Positions 36,293 to 46,500 of a DNA stretch of 64,000 bases are shown here, piece by piece. The position numbers and the translations under genes were made by a program. Each line of letters opens with the position of its first letter. The first letter of the stretch is position 1. Under the pieces are notes generated by a model. The model ran no database searches. It was not told where the DNA came from and worked only from the letters and a program-made list of their open reading frames with translations. This DNA is from Bacteroidales bacterium (lineage in GTDB: Bacteria; Bacteroidota; Bacteroidia; Bacteroidales; NBLH01), in contig JAFGWC010000157.1 of the NCBI GenBank assembly GCA_016937695.1, positions 1-64,000 of the forward strand, written 5' to 3'.

Positions 36293-38494
36293 TTAATCAA
36301 TTTTTCTTGTTAATTTAATTTTATTTTTTGAATAAATTTCAAAAATTCCTTTATTATCTATCTGAATATCAAAACTTAAGCTTTTTAGTGATTTTTTAAA
36401 AAAGTAATTTGTCAATTTACTTTCTAGTATTATTTTTTCCGGCGATAATTCATTATCGATGCTTAAATATTTTAATTCAAATCTTGTATTTAAAAATAAA
36501 AAAAATGGTGCAAAAATATCTTGCAAATACATTAAGTATTTGTTAAACACTATGTTAATAGGAATTGAATCTGAAATTATTACATCTTCATAATATCCGA
36601 AAGAAACATTATATACAGATAAATAAAAATAATATAATGCTGAGTTTTTATCTCCAATAAAATTTTTGAAATAGTTAATTTTATTATCGTTGTATAAATA
36701 AGCAAATGAATTTGTTTGTTCGCAATGTATGTATGTGTTATTGTAAACATCAGTTTCTACATTCCAATAAACAAAATTTTCTTTTCCATTTTCGTATTTG
36801 GCATTAAATTCTAATTTTTGTCCTGGAATAAAGTTCATGGAATCTTTAAGAATATTACAAACTTTAATATTTGAAACTTTTTCATTTAATTTTGGTTTAT
36901 TAAAAGATAAAAAATCGAACTTATTATCTTGATTTACAATAAAATGGTCAATTGGATAATCAATAGTTTTTGAACCAATATAAGGTGTTGCCTGAAGCTG
37001 AAAATGCAAATGTGGATAAGGCGAACGTCCTGAGTTTCCACATTGAGCCAAAACATCGCCTTTTTTAATAAACTCGCCTTTTTTTACTTTAAATGTGTCC
37101 TTTTTAATATGGCTTAATTGAGAATAAAAATATTCTGTATGCTTTATTACAATTGAGTTTCCCCAATTATTAATTAAGTTTACATCTCCAATTTTGTTGT
37201 CTTCAATTCCATCAATTATTTCAACAATAATTCCATCGGCCGGTGCGCAAATCATTTTTCCGTAGCAAAAATAATCTTCAGGCAAATCGCCATTATTTTT
37301 AAATTGCTGGTTTTTGTTGTCTGTAATAATAAAATCCCACGCGTATTTCCATTCGCCTTTATGAGTATATTCACCATTTTCTGATTGAGAAACTGTCCAT
37401 TCGCCCATAAAAGGAAGTGATATTGGAAAAAACTTAAGCCACTTAAACCGTTTAACTGCCTGATTATGAAAGTATAAGTTTTTTTCAGGATTATTCAATT
37501 GTAGAATTACTTCTGTTAAATTTTCATCATGTATATATCTTAATTTTAATATATATATAAATAAAATTACAACAATATTAAAAGGCAAAGAATAAACTGC
37601 TAACTGATATGGAATTAGCAACTTGCCAATGCTTAATGTTATTAAAACTACAACCGGTAATAATAAAATTACCCATAAAAAAGATTTTTTTGTTGGTATA
37701 AGAAAATGCCCGCCAACAGCAATTGCCATTAAAATATAATTAAATCCGATATATGCATATCCGTATTGAGTAATATCTGCACCAATAAAGTGGTAAAAAG
37801 CATATGCCGTAAAATAACCAATTATTGATAATAAAAAAGATATTCTGGAATAGAAAAATAATCCAGCAGCAATTAATAAACCTGCAAAAATATTATATTG
37901 AAAAAAAATTGACGCTAATGATAAAAAATAAGTGCTTATTATTTCGGGAATATGGATATTATCAATAAAAATATAAATATCGACTAATGATTTTCCTCCA
38001 ATTTGAAATAATTCGTTTGTTGTGAAAATACCTCTTTCGCTTAATCCTAATCCCAATAAATCTCTGCTTGAAAGCATTACTATCCACATTCCGAAAAGAA
38101 AAGGAATACTTAAAAAAGGTAAATAATACTTTGCAAAAATTCCTTCTAAAAATAAGCTGATGAATAAAGTTAAAACAGAAGCAAAAAAAACAATAAAAAA
38201 TAGTTCAATTCCCGGCTGAAATGTTAGTCCAACTCCAAGTCCGACAAGTAAACTGTTAAATCCGTACGAACCTTTTTTTATTGTAAAAATATTGTATCCT
38301 AAATAATATGCAATTAAGTTTGTTACAAAAACAGAAATAATGCCTGAAAAACCAGCCCAAAAATCAAAAAAACTTACAATAATTAATATTACTCCAAATA
38401 TTTTATTATCTGAAAAAAATACTTGAGAATAACTATTAACAAAACTTTCAAGAACTCCTGAAATTTTATTTTTTAATCGTAAGCCAATAATCAT
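36293..38494 (-). CDS. urea-transporter-like domain fused to an M23 metallopeptidase domain
   Basis: Protein of 733 residues. Residues about 30-320 form about ten membrane segments with the fold of the bacterial UT (urea transporter) family (FFDFWAGFSGIISV, GSYGFNSLLVGLGVG, FLSIPFLFGMW). Residues about 365-525 are an M23 domain with a full zinc set: His378 and Asp387 in THKGEWKYAWDF, and His495 and His497 in PHLHFQLQ. A beta-rich tail (about 540-733) follows. M23 enzymes cut peptidoglycan cross-links, but the domain may bind rather than cut. The PLP decarboxylase gene lies 95 bases upstream. Confidence 0.85.
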   Translation of the reverse strand: MIIGLRLKNKISGVLESFVNSYSQVFFSDNKIFGVILIIVSFFDFWAGFSGIISVFVTNLIAYYLGYNIFTIKKGSYGFNSLLVGLGVGLTFQPGIELFFIVFFASVLTLFISLFLEGIFAKYYLPFLSIPFLFGMWIVMLSSRDLLGLGLSERGIFTTNELFQIGGKSLVDIYIFIDNIHIPEIISTYFLSLASIFFQYNIFAGLLIAAGLFFYSRISFLLSIIGYFTAYAFYHFIGADITQYGYAYIGFNYILMAIAVGGHFLIPTKKSFLWVILLLPVVVLITLSIGKLLIPYQLAVYSLPFNIVVILFIYILKLRYIHDENLTEVILQLNNPEKNLYFHNQAVKRFKWLKFFPISLPFMGEWTVSQSENGEYTHKGEWKYAWDFIITDNKNQQFKNNGDLPEDYFCYGKMICAPADGIIVEIIDGIEDNKIGDVNLINNWGNSIVIKHTEYFYSQLSHIKKDTFKVKKGEFIKKGDVLAQCGNSGRSPYPHLHFQLQATPYIGSKTIDYPIDHFIVNQDNKFDFLSFNKPKLNEKVSNIKVCNILKDSMNFIPGQKLEFNAKYENGKENFVYWNVETDVYNNTYIHCEQTNSFAYLYNDNKINYFKNFIGDKNSALYYFYLSVYNVSFGYYEDVIISDSIPINIVFNKYLMYLQDIFAPFFLFLNTRFELKYLSIDNELSPEKIILESKLTNYFFKKSLKSLSFDIQIDNKGIFEIYSKNKIKLTRKID

Positions 38495-38589
38495 AATGGG
38501 TTTTATATCAACAAATTAGTTATTTTATTTTGATTTTGATGTTTTCATTAATAGTTTACTTTACATATTTATTGCAAACTGAAGATTAT

Positions 38590-39942
38590 CTACTTTTTAT
38601 CTAAATGTTTTGGCATTTTTTCAGCATTTTTAAATGTTTCAGATGTTTCTTTTTCACGAATAACATGAACATTTCCATCAACTCCTAATAAAATTATATT
38701 TGGTCTTAAAGTAATAAATTGCATCCATTGCGTCATGTTATATGCCCCAATTCTAGGTATTACAAAATTATCATCTTTTTGTAATAAAGGAAATTGAATG
38801 GCAGCTCTAATAACATCAATATTCATACATAAAGGTCCATATATTGTGGTATCTTCAGTTTGCTGAGATGTTTCCTGAGCAGGTAAAACATCATGTTCGT
38901 ACCAAAAACTAGTGAAAAGTAAATTTACACCAACATCAATAATTGTAGAGCGACGACCATTAGCTAAACGCTTGTTAGCCAGAACAGTACCGATAATATA
39001 TCCTGCATCATCAATTAATGCTCTACCTGTTTCAAGAAATAAAGTTGGTAATTTATCAGGCTCAATTTCTGAATTAATAAGAGCATTTGTCATGCTTTCA
39101 GCATAATCGTCAAATGAAGGACATGTATCTTTTCCTGGCAAATATGCACCTTTAAGTGTGTTTTTTGAAGCAAAACCACCACCTAAATCAATATATTTAA
39201 TAGTATGATTAAATTTCTTTTGAACACGAACAGCCAAATCAGCTAATTTCGCAGCAGCTACACCATATGCGCTTGCAGTCATTATATAAGTACCAATATG
39301 TGTATGTAATCCTACAAGCTCGAGGTTTTCCGAAAGCATTATTCTGTTTAGTGCATTCCAAGCTTCACCATTTTCATAATTAAAACCAAATCTATCCCAT
39401 TGCGGATAAATTCCTGCGTCCATATTAACTCTAATAGCAACTTTAGCAGTTTTCTTTAATCTATTTGAAATTTTTATCAACGAATATAATTCATCAAAAT
39501 GATCAATATGGATAAAAGAATTGTTTAAAACAGCTTGTTCTAAATCATCATCGCTTTTATCTGGTCCGTTAAAAATAATTTTACTTCCACTCACGCCATT
39601 CGATAAAGCCTTATTATACTCAAAACCTGAAACTACTTCAGCCCAAGAGCCTTCGTCGTGAAAAATTTTACAAACAGCATCTAAATAATTTGTTTTATAC
39701 GACCATGCAAATTGAACTTTCGGATATCTGGTTGAAAAAGCCTGATAAGCCTCTTTATATGTATCTCTGATAATTTTTTCTGAAATAACATAAACAGGTG
39801 AACCATAATTTTTTATGAGTTCTTTCACTGAATGATTTTCTATTTTAGGCATAATTTGAGTTCTTACTTTCATGCCAAATTTATCAGGAACGCCTGCATT
39901 AATTTTATTAATTATTGGTCTTTCGTATTTTAATTTTTCCAT
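38590..39942 (-). CDS. fold-type III PLP-dependent decarboxylase
   Basis: Enzyme of 450 residues in the family of diaminopimelate, ornithine/arginine and carboxynorspermidine decarboxylases. The PLP lysine lies in WSYKTNY near residue 84; other site motifs are LHTHIGT near 211, DLGGGFASKN near 249, ETGRALIDD near 303 and GPLCMNIDVI near 371, with the Cys-x3-Asp of the second active-site half. The N-terminus has about 35 extra residues. It is probably not lysA, because it sits between an ATP-grasp ligase and a transporter fusion rather than with lysine genes. I infer decarboxylation of the product or substrate of the ATP-grasp ligase. Confidence 0.86.
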   Translation of the reverse strand: MEKLKYERPIINKINAGVPDKFGMKVRTQIMPKIENHSVKELIKNYGSPVYVISEKIIRDTYKEAYQAFSTRYPKVQFAWSYKTNYLDAVCKIFHDEGSWAEVVSGFEYNKALSNGVSGSKIIFNGPDKSDDDLEQAVLNNSFIHIDHFDELYSLIKISNRLKKTAKVAIRVNMDAGIYPQWDRFGFNYENGEAWNALNRIMLSENLELVGLHTHIGTYIMTASAYGVAAAKLADLAVRVQKKFNHTIKYIDLGGGFASKNTLKGAYLPGKDTCPSFDDYAESMTNALINSEIEPDKLPTLFLETGRALIDDAGYIIGTVLANKRLANGRRSTIIDVGVNLLFTSFWYEHDVLPAQETSQQTEDTTIYGPLCMNIDVIRAAIQFPLLQKDDNFVIPRIGAYNMTQWMQFITLRPNIILLGVDGNVHVIREKETSETFKNAEKMPKHLDKK

Positions 39943-39992
39943 TTTGTTGTATTTTTAGATACTAATTTCTAATTACCTATTTACAGATATTA

Positions 39993-41039
39993 TTACAATT
40001 CACCTGTCATCGATAGTTTTTCAAATTGTGAAATATCACCAATCATATCGTACGAATATCTTATAAACATTTTACCAATATCATATGATTTATACGGTTC
40101 AACTCGCATTCCCATTGAAAGTTTAACAAGTGCTTCAGGAATATTTTGTCCTGCTCCAACAGCCAAATACACCCAAGCAGGAATTCTTGGATTAATTTCA
40201 ATTAAATAATATTCATTATTAATTGTTTTAATCATTTCTAATTCCATGCCACCTCGCCATTTTGTATTTTTTATTAATTTTTTGGTGATTTCTAACATTT
40301 TTTCATCGCCAAGCGTAATTCCTCCCCAAGCTTTACCTTTATCAGTGATGTATTGCTTTCTCATAGGAACAGCGCCAATAGTATTACCTTCGCCATCTCC
40401 AAGAGCCACAACATTTACTTCAGTGCCTCTAATAAATTCTTGAATAATTACAGGCACTCCCCATTTTGCTGTTATTTTATTAAAATGATTAATTACCTGT
40501 TCCGGATTATAAGCTAAATAAGCATCATAAAATTTCCCTTTTACTAATAAAGGATAGTCGAAATGATTTCTTAGATTATTAATATCAGCATAGCTGGTAA
40601 TAGATTTACTAAACGGAACTTTAATGCCATATTTTTCACCAAATTTCGGTAAATTTGTTTTACTTCTTTCTTCAAATTGCTCTAAAGTTGGCAAATAAAT
40701 ATTAATTCCAATTTCTTTTAATCTGGCTTCTGCAAGCATAAATGTATTTAGCTCAGCATCAAAATTTGGAATAATAACATTCAAATTTTCTTTTGAATGA
40801 ATGTATTCTATTCTATCTAAAAAAGCCTGACTCCCGGAAGAAGGATATGGAATTTGATAAGTTTTATCAACTGTATTTTCCATATAAATTCCGGGTTCAA
40901 GATTTTCATAAGCTAAACCTATAATCCTTACATCTAAATCTTTCGACTCACGTAAACTCCTGATTACAGGAACTCCGGGACCCGGATTATCAGTATTATT
41001 TAAACCTGTTACTCCTATATTTAATTTTATTTTTGTCAT
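39993..41039 (-). CDS. ATP-grasp ligase (carbamoyl-phosphate synthase-like fold)
   Basis: ATP-grasp enzyme of 348 residues. An N-terminal pre-ATP domain begins IGVTGLNNTDNPGPGVPV; the ATP site includes LLVKGKFYDAY near 170, QEFIRGTEVNV near 205, GGMELEMI near 273 and the Mg-binding IEINPRIPAW near 289. Such ligases activate a carboxylate as acyl phosphate and join it to an amine or thiol. The substrate is not evident. It has 50 bases to the decarboxylase and 141 bases from the PqqD-like gene; that upstream gap holds a 28-codon ORF. Confidence 0.88.
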   Translation of the reverse strand: MTKIKLNIGVTGLNNTDNPGPGVPVIRSLRESKDLDVRIIGLAYENLEPGIYMENTVDKTYQIPYPSSGSQAFLDRIEYIHSKENLNVIIPNFDAELNTFMLAEARLKEIGINIYLPTLEQFEERSKTNLPKFGEKYGIKVPFSKSITSYADINNLRNHFDYPLLVKGKFYDAYLAYNPEQVINHFNKITAKWGVPVIIQEFIRGTEVNVVALGDGEGNTIGAVPMRKQYITDKGKAWGGITLGDEKMLEITKKLIKNTKWRGGMELEMIKTINNEYYLIEINPRIPAWVYLAVGAGQNIPEALVKLSMGMRVEPYKSYDIGKMFIRYSYDMIGDISQFEKLSMTGEL

Positions 41040-41045
41040 AATTTC

Positions 41046-41132
41046 CTAGTTTACACCACAATACACTACTTTAATCTTTCGTGTATTATAAATCTTAGAC
41101 TGCTTGTTGTTAGTATATAAATTAAACAACAT
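41046..41132 (-). CDS. candidate 28-residue peptide gene in the PqqD/ATP-grasp gap
   Basis: On the minus strand an ATG at 41132 opens a frame of 28 codons closed by TAG at 41046-41048, ending seven bases before the ATP-grasp ATG. The peptide begins MLFNLYTNNKQ, is basic in the middle (KIYNTRKIKVV) and ends YCGVN. A short peptide next to a PqqD-like gene could be a substrate, because PqqD domains present precursor peptides in RiPP pathways. A frame this short can arise by chance, and there is no leader motif I recognise. Confidence 0.3.
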   Translation of the reverse strand: MLFNLYTNNKQSKIYNTRKIKVVYCGVN

Positions 41133-41156
41133 TGAATGACTAATACACTAATTCCC

Positions 41157-41180
41157 AATTACCAATATACTAGTTACTAA
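41157..41180. repeat. intergenic AATTACC repeat, copy 2
   Basis: Matches 117-140 at 20 of 24 positions and ends directly at the stop codon of the PqqD-like gene. Related words (ACTAATTTCTAATTACC) also occur at 39960-39977 in the next intergenic gap of this operon. Confidence 0.45.
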
Positions 41181-41426
41181 TTACAATTCTTCTAATAAAT
41201 TATGATGACTTAACATACCAATAAAATCATAATAATTTTTTTCGAAAATACTTTCTTCTATATCATACTTTTCAAAAATAAAATCCGATATTTCTTTGTC
41301 TGATTTATTTCCTTTTAGTAATGACAATATTTCTTTTCCAATAGGGTTTAATGTATAAGAATCACCACTTACAGGATCAAAAATAAACCCACTATCCGAA
41401 ATTGCTATATTACTTTTAAGTTTCAT
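41181..41426 (-). CDS. PqqD-like protein
   Basis: Protein of 81 residues with the PqqD winged-helix pattern: a strand ending SGFIFDPVSGDSYTLN, then IGKEILSLLKGNKSDKEI, then a final helix FIGMLSHHNLLEEL. PqqD and its relatives bind precursor peptides and present them to modifying enzymes; related copies are known from PQQ, lasso-peptide and HPr-rel-A systems. Here there is no radical SAM enzyme and no HPr kinase, so the context is new to me. It follows the HMA-AraC gene after ten bases and heads the biosynthetic part of the operon. Confidence 0.85.
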   Translation of the reverse strand: MKLKSNIAISDSGFIFDPVSGDSYTLNPIGKEILSLLKGNKSDKEISDFIFEKYDIEESIFEKNYYDFIGMLSHHNLLEEL

Positions 41427-41436
41427 ATTCTTTTTT

Positions 41437-42012
41437 TTAATATAAATTGTCTAACATTCTTTTTATTGATCTTTCACTTCTTTTATATTCACTAACAGAC
41501 ATATCTGTTTCTTTTTTAAACTGATTAGATAAATACTGAACACTGCTATAATCCATCATGTAGGCTATTTCACTTAAACTATATTCATCGCTGTCAATCA
41601 ATTCTTTTATTCTTTCTATTTTATTTAAAATGATGTATCTTTCCAAAGTTATTGTTTCATGTTTTGAAAAAAGCTTTGATAAATACTGATAACTAAAACC
41701 CAACTTTTCTACTAAATACTCAGATTTTCGAACTATTGAGTTTACATTGTTTGAGTGATGAATAATTTCTATAACAGCAGTTTTAATTTGCTCAATAATT
41801 TTTTGATCTCTTGATTTTATAAGCTCCATGCCCAAACTTTCAATAATTTTTGAAATTTTAGATAATGATATTTCTGTATTATTGAACTCGATATGAGCAA
41901 AACCAGCCCTTATTTTAATAACTTTAACACCTGCATTTTCAAGCTCTATATTTAAAAGCTTAATGCAACATGTGCAAATCATATTTTTGATATGTAAAAT
42001 TTCTTCTATCAA
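41437..42012 (-). CDS. AraC-type regulator with N-terminal HMA-like domain
   Basis: Regulator of 191 residues. Residues about 1-68 look like a heavy-metal-associated ferredoxin fold with the MxCxxC motif as MICTCC near 13-18. Residues about 90-185 form an AraC helix-turn-helix pair (YQYLSKLFSKHETITLERYI, and SLSEIAYMMDYSSVQYLSNQFK near 141-162). It would sense a soft metal such as Cu(I), or use the fold for another ligand, and control the operon it starts. Its gene is the first of seven and is divergent from the subtilase gene. Confidence 0.9.
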   Translation of the reverse strand: MIEEILHIKNMICTCCIKLLNIELENAGVKVIKIRAGFAHIEFNNTEISLSKISKIIESLGMELIKSRDQKIIEQIKTAVIEIIHHSNNVNSIVRKSEYLVEKLGFSYQYLSKLFSKHETITLERYIILNKIERIKELIDSDEYSLSEIAYMMDYSSVQYLSNQFKKETDMSVSEYKRSERSIKRMLDNLY

Positions 42013-42243
42013 AATCTATATATTAAGAAAAAGTATTTACAAAATAACGCTTTAATTATAAAAATTGATTTACAAAATTCTGTGAAAATTTAATGTTTTC
42101 GAAAACTAATTTTAATAATTAAAATACAACAAATAAAATATAAAGTTATAATATTATAACTACTAAACCGAAAATTATAAATATAAACCAAACTTCATAC
42201 ATTCTAAGCAATATTTTATAAAATTTTAAGCTATGTAATCTCT

Positions 42244-42251
42244 ATTTTTGT
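42244..42251 (+). promoter_or_regulatory. -7 element before the subtilase gene
   Basis: TATTTTTG fits TAnnTTTG, 60 bases before the ATG at 42311; TTTT at 42224-42227 is a fair -33 at a 16-base spacer. I find no matching element for the divergent HMA-AraC operon. Confidence 0.45.
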
Positions 42252-42310
42252 TTTGTTGATTTAACATTAATTAACATTTACAAACTAAATTTATAACTAA
42301 ATTTTTAACT

Positions 42311-43501
42311 ATGATGAAAAAATTACTTTTTGGTTTACTAACCTTAACCTTAATTATCTTTATTTCTTCTTGTCAAAAAGAAGATGAAATAGCTAAACAA
42401 GATTTACCTCAAGTAAATGATGAACTAATAGCAGGTCAATACATTGTTGTGTTAAACAATAGCACAAACAAAGCATTTTCCGAGCTAAAATATGCTGAAA
42501 AAGTTCAATTTGTTAAACAAGAAGCTATTCAACTAATGAATAAAATTGGATCTAACGAATCTGCAGTTCTTAATTCATTTGGTACAGCTTTAAGAGGATT
42601 TTCAGCAAAATTAAGCGATGAACAATTAGCTAATTTAAAAAATGATCCAACTGTATCGTACATTATTCAAGACAGAATGTTTAATCTTGGTAACATGAGA
42701 ATATTAAGAGGCAAACCAGTTCCGGTACCTGTTGATCCACCGGCAGAAACAATACCTTATGGAATTACAAGAGTTGGATACGGCGATGGAACAGGCAGAA
42801 CAGCCTGGATTATCGATACTGGTGTTGATTTAGATCATCCTGATTTAAATGTTGATGCATCAAGAGGATATGATTTTATTAATAATGATGCTTTTGCAGA
42901 TGATGATAATGGACATGGCTCGCATTGCGCCGGAACAGTTGCTGGTATTAATAATGATATTGGTGTAGTTGGAGTTGCTGCAAATGCAACTATTGTTCCT
43001 GTAAAAGTATTAGATAAAAGAGGAAGCGGTGCATATTCTGTTATAATTGCAGGTGTAGATTTTGTAGCTGCAAATGCAAGCCCAGGTGATGCTGCCAATA
43101 TGAGTTTGGGTGGTGGTGTTTATGAACCAATAGATGCTGCTGTTTTCGCAGCTTCTGAACATGGGATTTTCTTCGCTTTAGCAGCAGGAAACGAAAGTGA
43201 TGATGCACTTAATCATTCACCTGCAAGAGTTAATGGACAATATATCTGGACAACTTCTGCAATGGATATCAATGATAATTGGGCGTATTTTTCTAATTAT
43301 GGCACACCTGTAGATTATTGTATGCCAGGTTATAACATTTATTCAACATATATGAATGGCGGATATACAACAATGAGCGGGACTTCAATGGCTGCACCTC
43401 ATATGTGTGGTGTTTTACTTATGACAAACGGTAATCCTGCGACTGATGGTTATGTTAATGGCGATCCTGACGGAGATCCTGATCCAATTGCCCATTTATA
43501 G
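42311..43501 (+). CDS. subtilisin-like serine protease lipoprotein (S8)
   Basis: Subtilase of 396 residues. A lipobox FISSC near 17-21 predicts a lipoprotein. An I9 inhibitor propeptide spans about 40-125 (GQYIVVLNN to VSYIIQD). The catalytic triad is complete: Asp in AWIIDTGVDLDHPDL, His in NGHGSHCAGTVAG and Ser in MSGTSMAAPHMCG. The oxyanion Asn is in ALAAGNESDD. The C-terminus is a short Asp-rich tail (DPDGDPDPIAHL) without a T9SS sorting domain. A bidirectional terminator follows. Confidence 0.94.
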   Translation: MMKKLLFGLLTLTLIIFISSCQKEDEIAKQDLPQVNDELIAGQYIVVLNNSTNKAFSELKYAEKVQFVKQEAIQLMNKIGSNESAVLNSFGTALRGFSAKLSDEQLANLKNDPTVSYIIQDRMFNLGNMRILRGKPVPVPVDPPAETIPYGITRVGYGDGTGRTAWIIDTGVDLDHPDLNVDASRGYDFINNDAFADDDNGHGSHCAGTVAGINNDIGVVGVAANATIVPVKVLDKRGSGAYSVIIAGVDFVAANASPGDAANMSLGGGVYEPIDAAVFAASEHGIFFALAAGNESDDALNHSPARVNGQYIWTTSAMDINDNWAYFSNYGTPVDYCMPGYNIYSTYMNGGYTTMSGTSMAAPHMCGVLLMTNGNPATDGYVNGDPDGDPDPIAHL

Positions 43502-43502
43502 T

Positions 43503-43540
43503 ATAAAAAAAAGCTTGCGTTTGCAAGCTTTTTTTTTAAA
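43503..43540. terminator. bidirectional terminator
   Basis: Perfect stem AAGCTTGC/GCAAGCTT with a GTTT loop, flanked by an A-run on the left and a T-run on the right, between the convergent subtilase and BNR-repeat genes. Confidence 0.9.
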
Positions 43541-43550
43541 ATAATTTTTA

Positions 43551-46500
43551 TTAAAACCTTCCGGGTGTCCATTGAGCACCAACTTTATTTAATTTATCTT
43601 CAATATTTTTAATTTGTTTATTAACTTGATCTATTTTTACTTTAATTAATTCAAATTGTTCTTTTACAATTTTCAATTGTTCTTTTTCTGTTTCTGTAAT
43701 ATCTGAAGTAGAATTATAATGAGTATACATAACATAATCTAGTCTGTCCAATAAAGCAGGTTTGTGTGGCGGAATTTCCTCATAACTTGCTTTAGCTTCA
43801 TATCCTTCAAACTCAAAAATAATATCATCAAGTTCTTTTTCAATTTTTAAAACTTCTAACATTAAATCATTATCTGTTTTAGAAGAGTTTAAAACTGTCT
43901 GTTTAATAGATATTATTTTTTTGTTTAATTCATCAGTAAATTTCTTTTTACCAATTATTTGTTTTGTTATTTCAGAAACATCTTTTTGAAATGAGATTAA
44001 ATCATTTATATTATTTACTGATAACGTCTTATTATTAAGCCCATTAACTTTAAAATCCATTGGTGCAACAATCTCATTAAACTGTCCTTTTTCAAATAAA
44101 GTTATAGATACTTTGTATTTTCCAGGCATAGCTAATAAACCTGATGAACTTTCTTCAAAAGGATTAAATTTATCATCTTTAAGCTTAATTGGATATGGAT
44201 CTTCATATCTTAAATCCCAAGTAATTCTGTTAATTCCTGATGAAGGTTTTGCAGTTAATTTTCTAACGATATTACCATTTTCGTCAGTAATTTTAAATAA
44301 AAGATAGGCTTCATCTTCTTTATTTTCATCTCTTTCTTCTTTCCAAGTTAATTGTTTAATTTTTTTTCCTTCTTTAAAAAGCTTTTTTTCAATTTCTTTT
44401 CTCTTTTGTTTATCTGATTTTGGTTCTTCATTAAGATAGTATGTAAATGTTGCACCAAATTCAGGATTCTTAGCTAAAAAATAAGTAGCTCCTTGTCCGT
44501 ATTTTTTACCTGATTGTATATAAACTAAAGCATCTTTTATAGGGAAAATTTTTGCTTTAACATTTTTAATATTCGGATTAATAGATCTTAATGGTGAATA
44601 ATCATCTAAAATATAAAACCCTCTACCAAAAGTAGCTAAAACAATATCGCTTTCACGTTTTTGAATAGCAATATCTTTTACTGCAATAGTTGGTAACCCA
44701 GATTTCATTTGTATCCAATTTGTTCCACCATTGTATGAATAATAAAAACCAAATTCAGTCCCAACAAACAATAAATCAGGATTTTTAAAATCTTGTTCAA
44801 TAGTATGAACAGTGCCATTAACTGGTAAATCATTTGCAATTGATGCCCAAGTCTTACCTTTATCTTTACTTTTTAACAAATAAGGTTTAAAGTCATCTCT
44901 TTTCATATTATCAAAAGAAGCAAAAACTATATTTTCATCAAATCTTGAAGGAAAAACATCACTTACATAAGTATTAGCAGGAACACCGGGGAAAAACCCG
45001 GCTTTATACCAAATTTGACCAACATCTTCTGTAATTTGAATTAATCCATCATCAGTCCCAACGTATAATAAATTTTCTTTAACTGGAGATTCTGCCATAG
45101 AAACAGCCATTCCATAAAGTGAGGTGGAAACATCTTTTACAACAGCATCAGAACTCCAATATTTACCCATAACAGGCCATGAATTTCTATCAATATTTGC
45201 AGTAATATCATCACTTATTACTTTCCACGAATTACCTCTGTCATCGCTTCTAAAAACCTTATTAGCAGCAATATATAAACGTTTATTTGAAAACTGACTG
45301 ATTATAAACGGTGTATTCCAATTCCATTTATAAGTTAATTCATCTTTTCCTGCTTGGGGTTTAATAAATAATCGCTCTCCACTTTTTTTATCAAATCGAT
45401 ATAAATTGCCATACTGATATTCAGAATAAACAATATTTGGATCTTCAGAATCAACGGCTCCCCAAAATCCATCTCCGCCAATAGTATTAATCCACTCGCC
45501 GCTTGAAACTCCATTTTTGCTAATATTTCGCGAAGGTCCGCCAATACTATTATTATCCTGAGTTCCTCCATAAACATTATAAAAAGGCAAATCGTTATCG
45601 AGATATACTCTGTAAAACTGCGTTACCGGTAAATTTGAGATTTGTCTAAAATTATTTCCTTCATCATAAGATTCATATATTCCGCCATCACCGCCTATTA
45701 AAAAATGCTTGGTATCTTCAGGGTCAATCCATAAAGCATGATCATCAACGTGTCTCTCGTCATCACTTATTTTTTTCCATGTTTTTCCCCCATCTACAGT
45801 AAAATGCGTAAAAGTTTCAACAGAATATACTTTATTTACATCAACAGGATCACAATAAATTTCGTTATAATATTGACCACTACTACTATGCTTACTCATT
45901 TTTTCCCATGATTCTCCTTTATCAGTAGATCTAAAAAACCCCCCGGTTTCGCCTTCAGCTTCAATAATTGCATAAACAATATTTGAATTTACAGGTGAGA
46001 CATCGATTCCTATTCCTCCAACATGGCCAGAAGGCAAGCCAGAGCTTAATTTTCTCCAATTTTCACCACCATCGGTCGATTTATAAATCGCAGATTCAGG
46101 TCCACCTCCAATTTTTGTATGTACATGTCTTCTTCTTTGTTCAGAAGTTGCATACATAATATCTTGATTATCAAGATCTATAACAACATTATTAACTCCT
46201 GTATTTTCACTTATTTCAAGAACTTTTTTCCATGTTTTGCCACCATCAATAGTTTTATAAAGACCTCTATCGCCACCGGCTCCCCATACTGAACCTTCTG
46301 CGGCGACAAAAACAATATTTGAATTTCTCTTATCAATAGCAATCATTCCTATTTGTCTGGAATTTTTTAAACCCATATTTGTCCATGATTTTCCGCCATC
46401 AACCGATTTATAAACGCCATCACCATATCCTAAAGCTCTTTGATGATTATTTTCGCCTGTTCCTGCCCAAATAACATTTGTATTATTCGGATCTAATTTC

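Noticed and set aside
43503-43540. A-run and T-run around the hairpin as a transposon end
   Set aside because: A simple bidirectional terminator between convergent genes explains it, and there is no transposase or target duplication.
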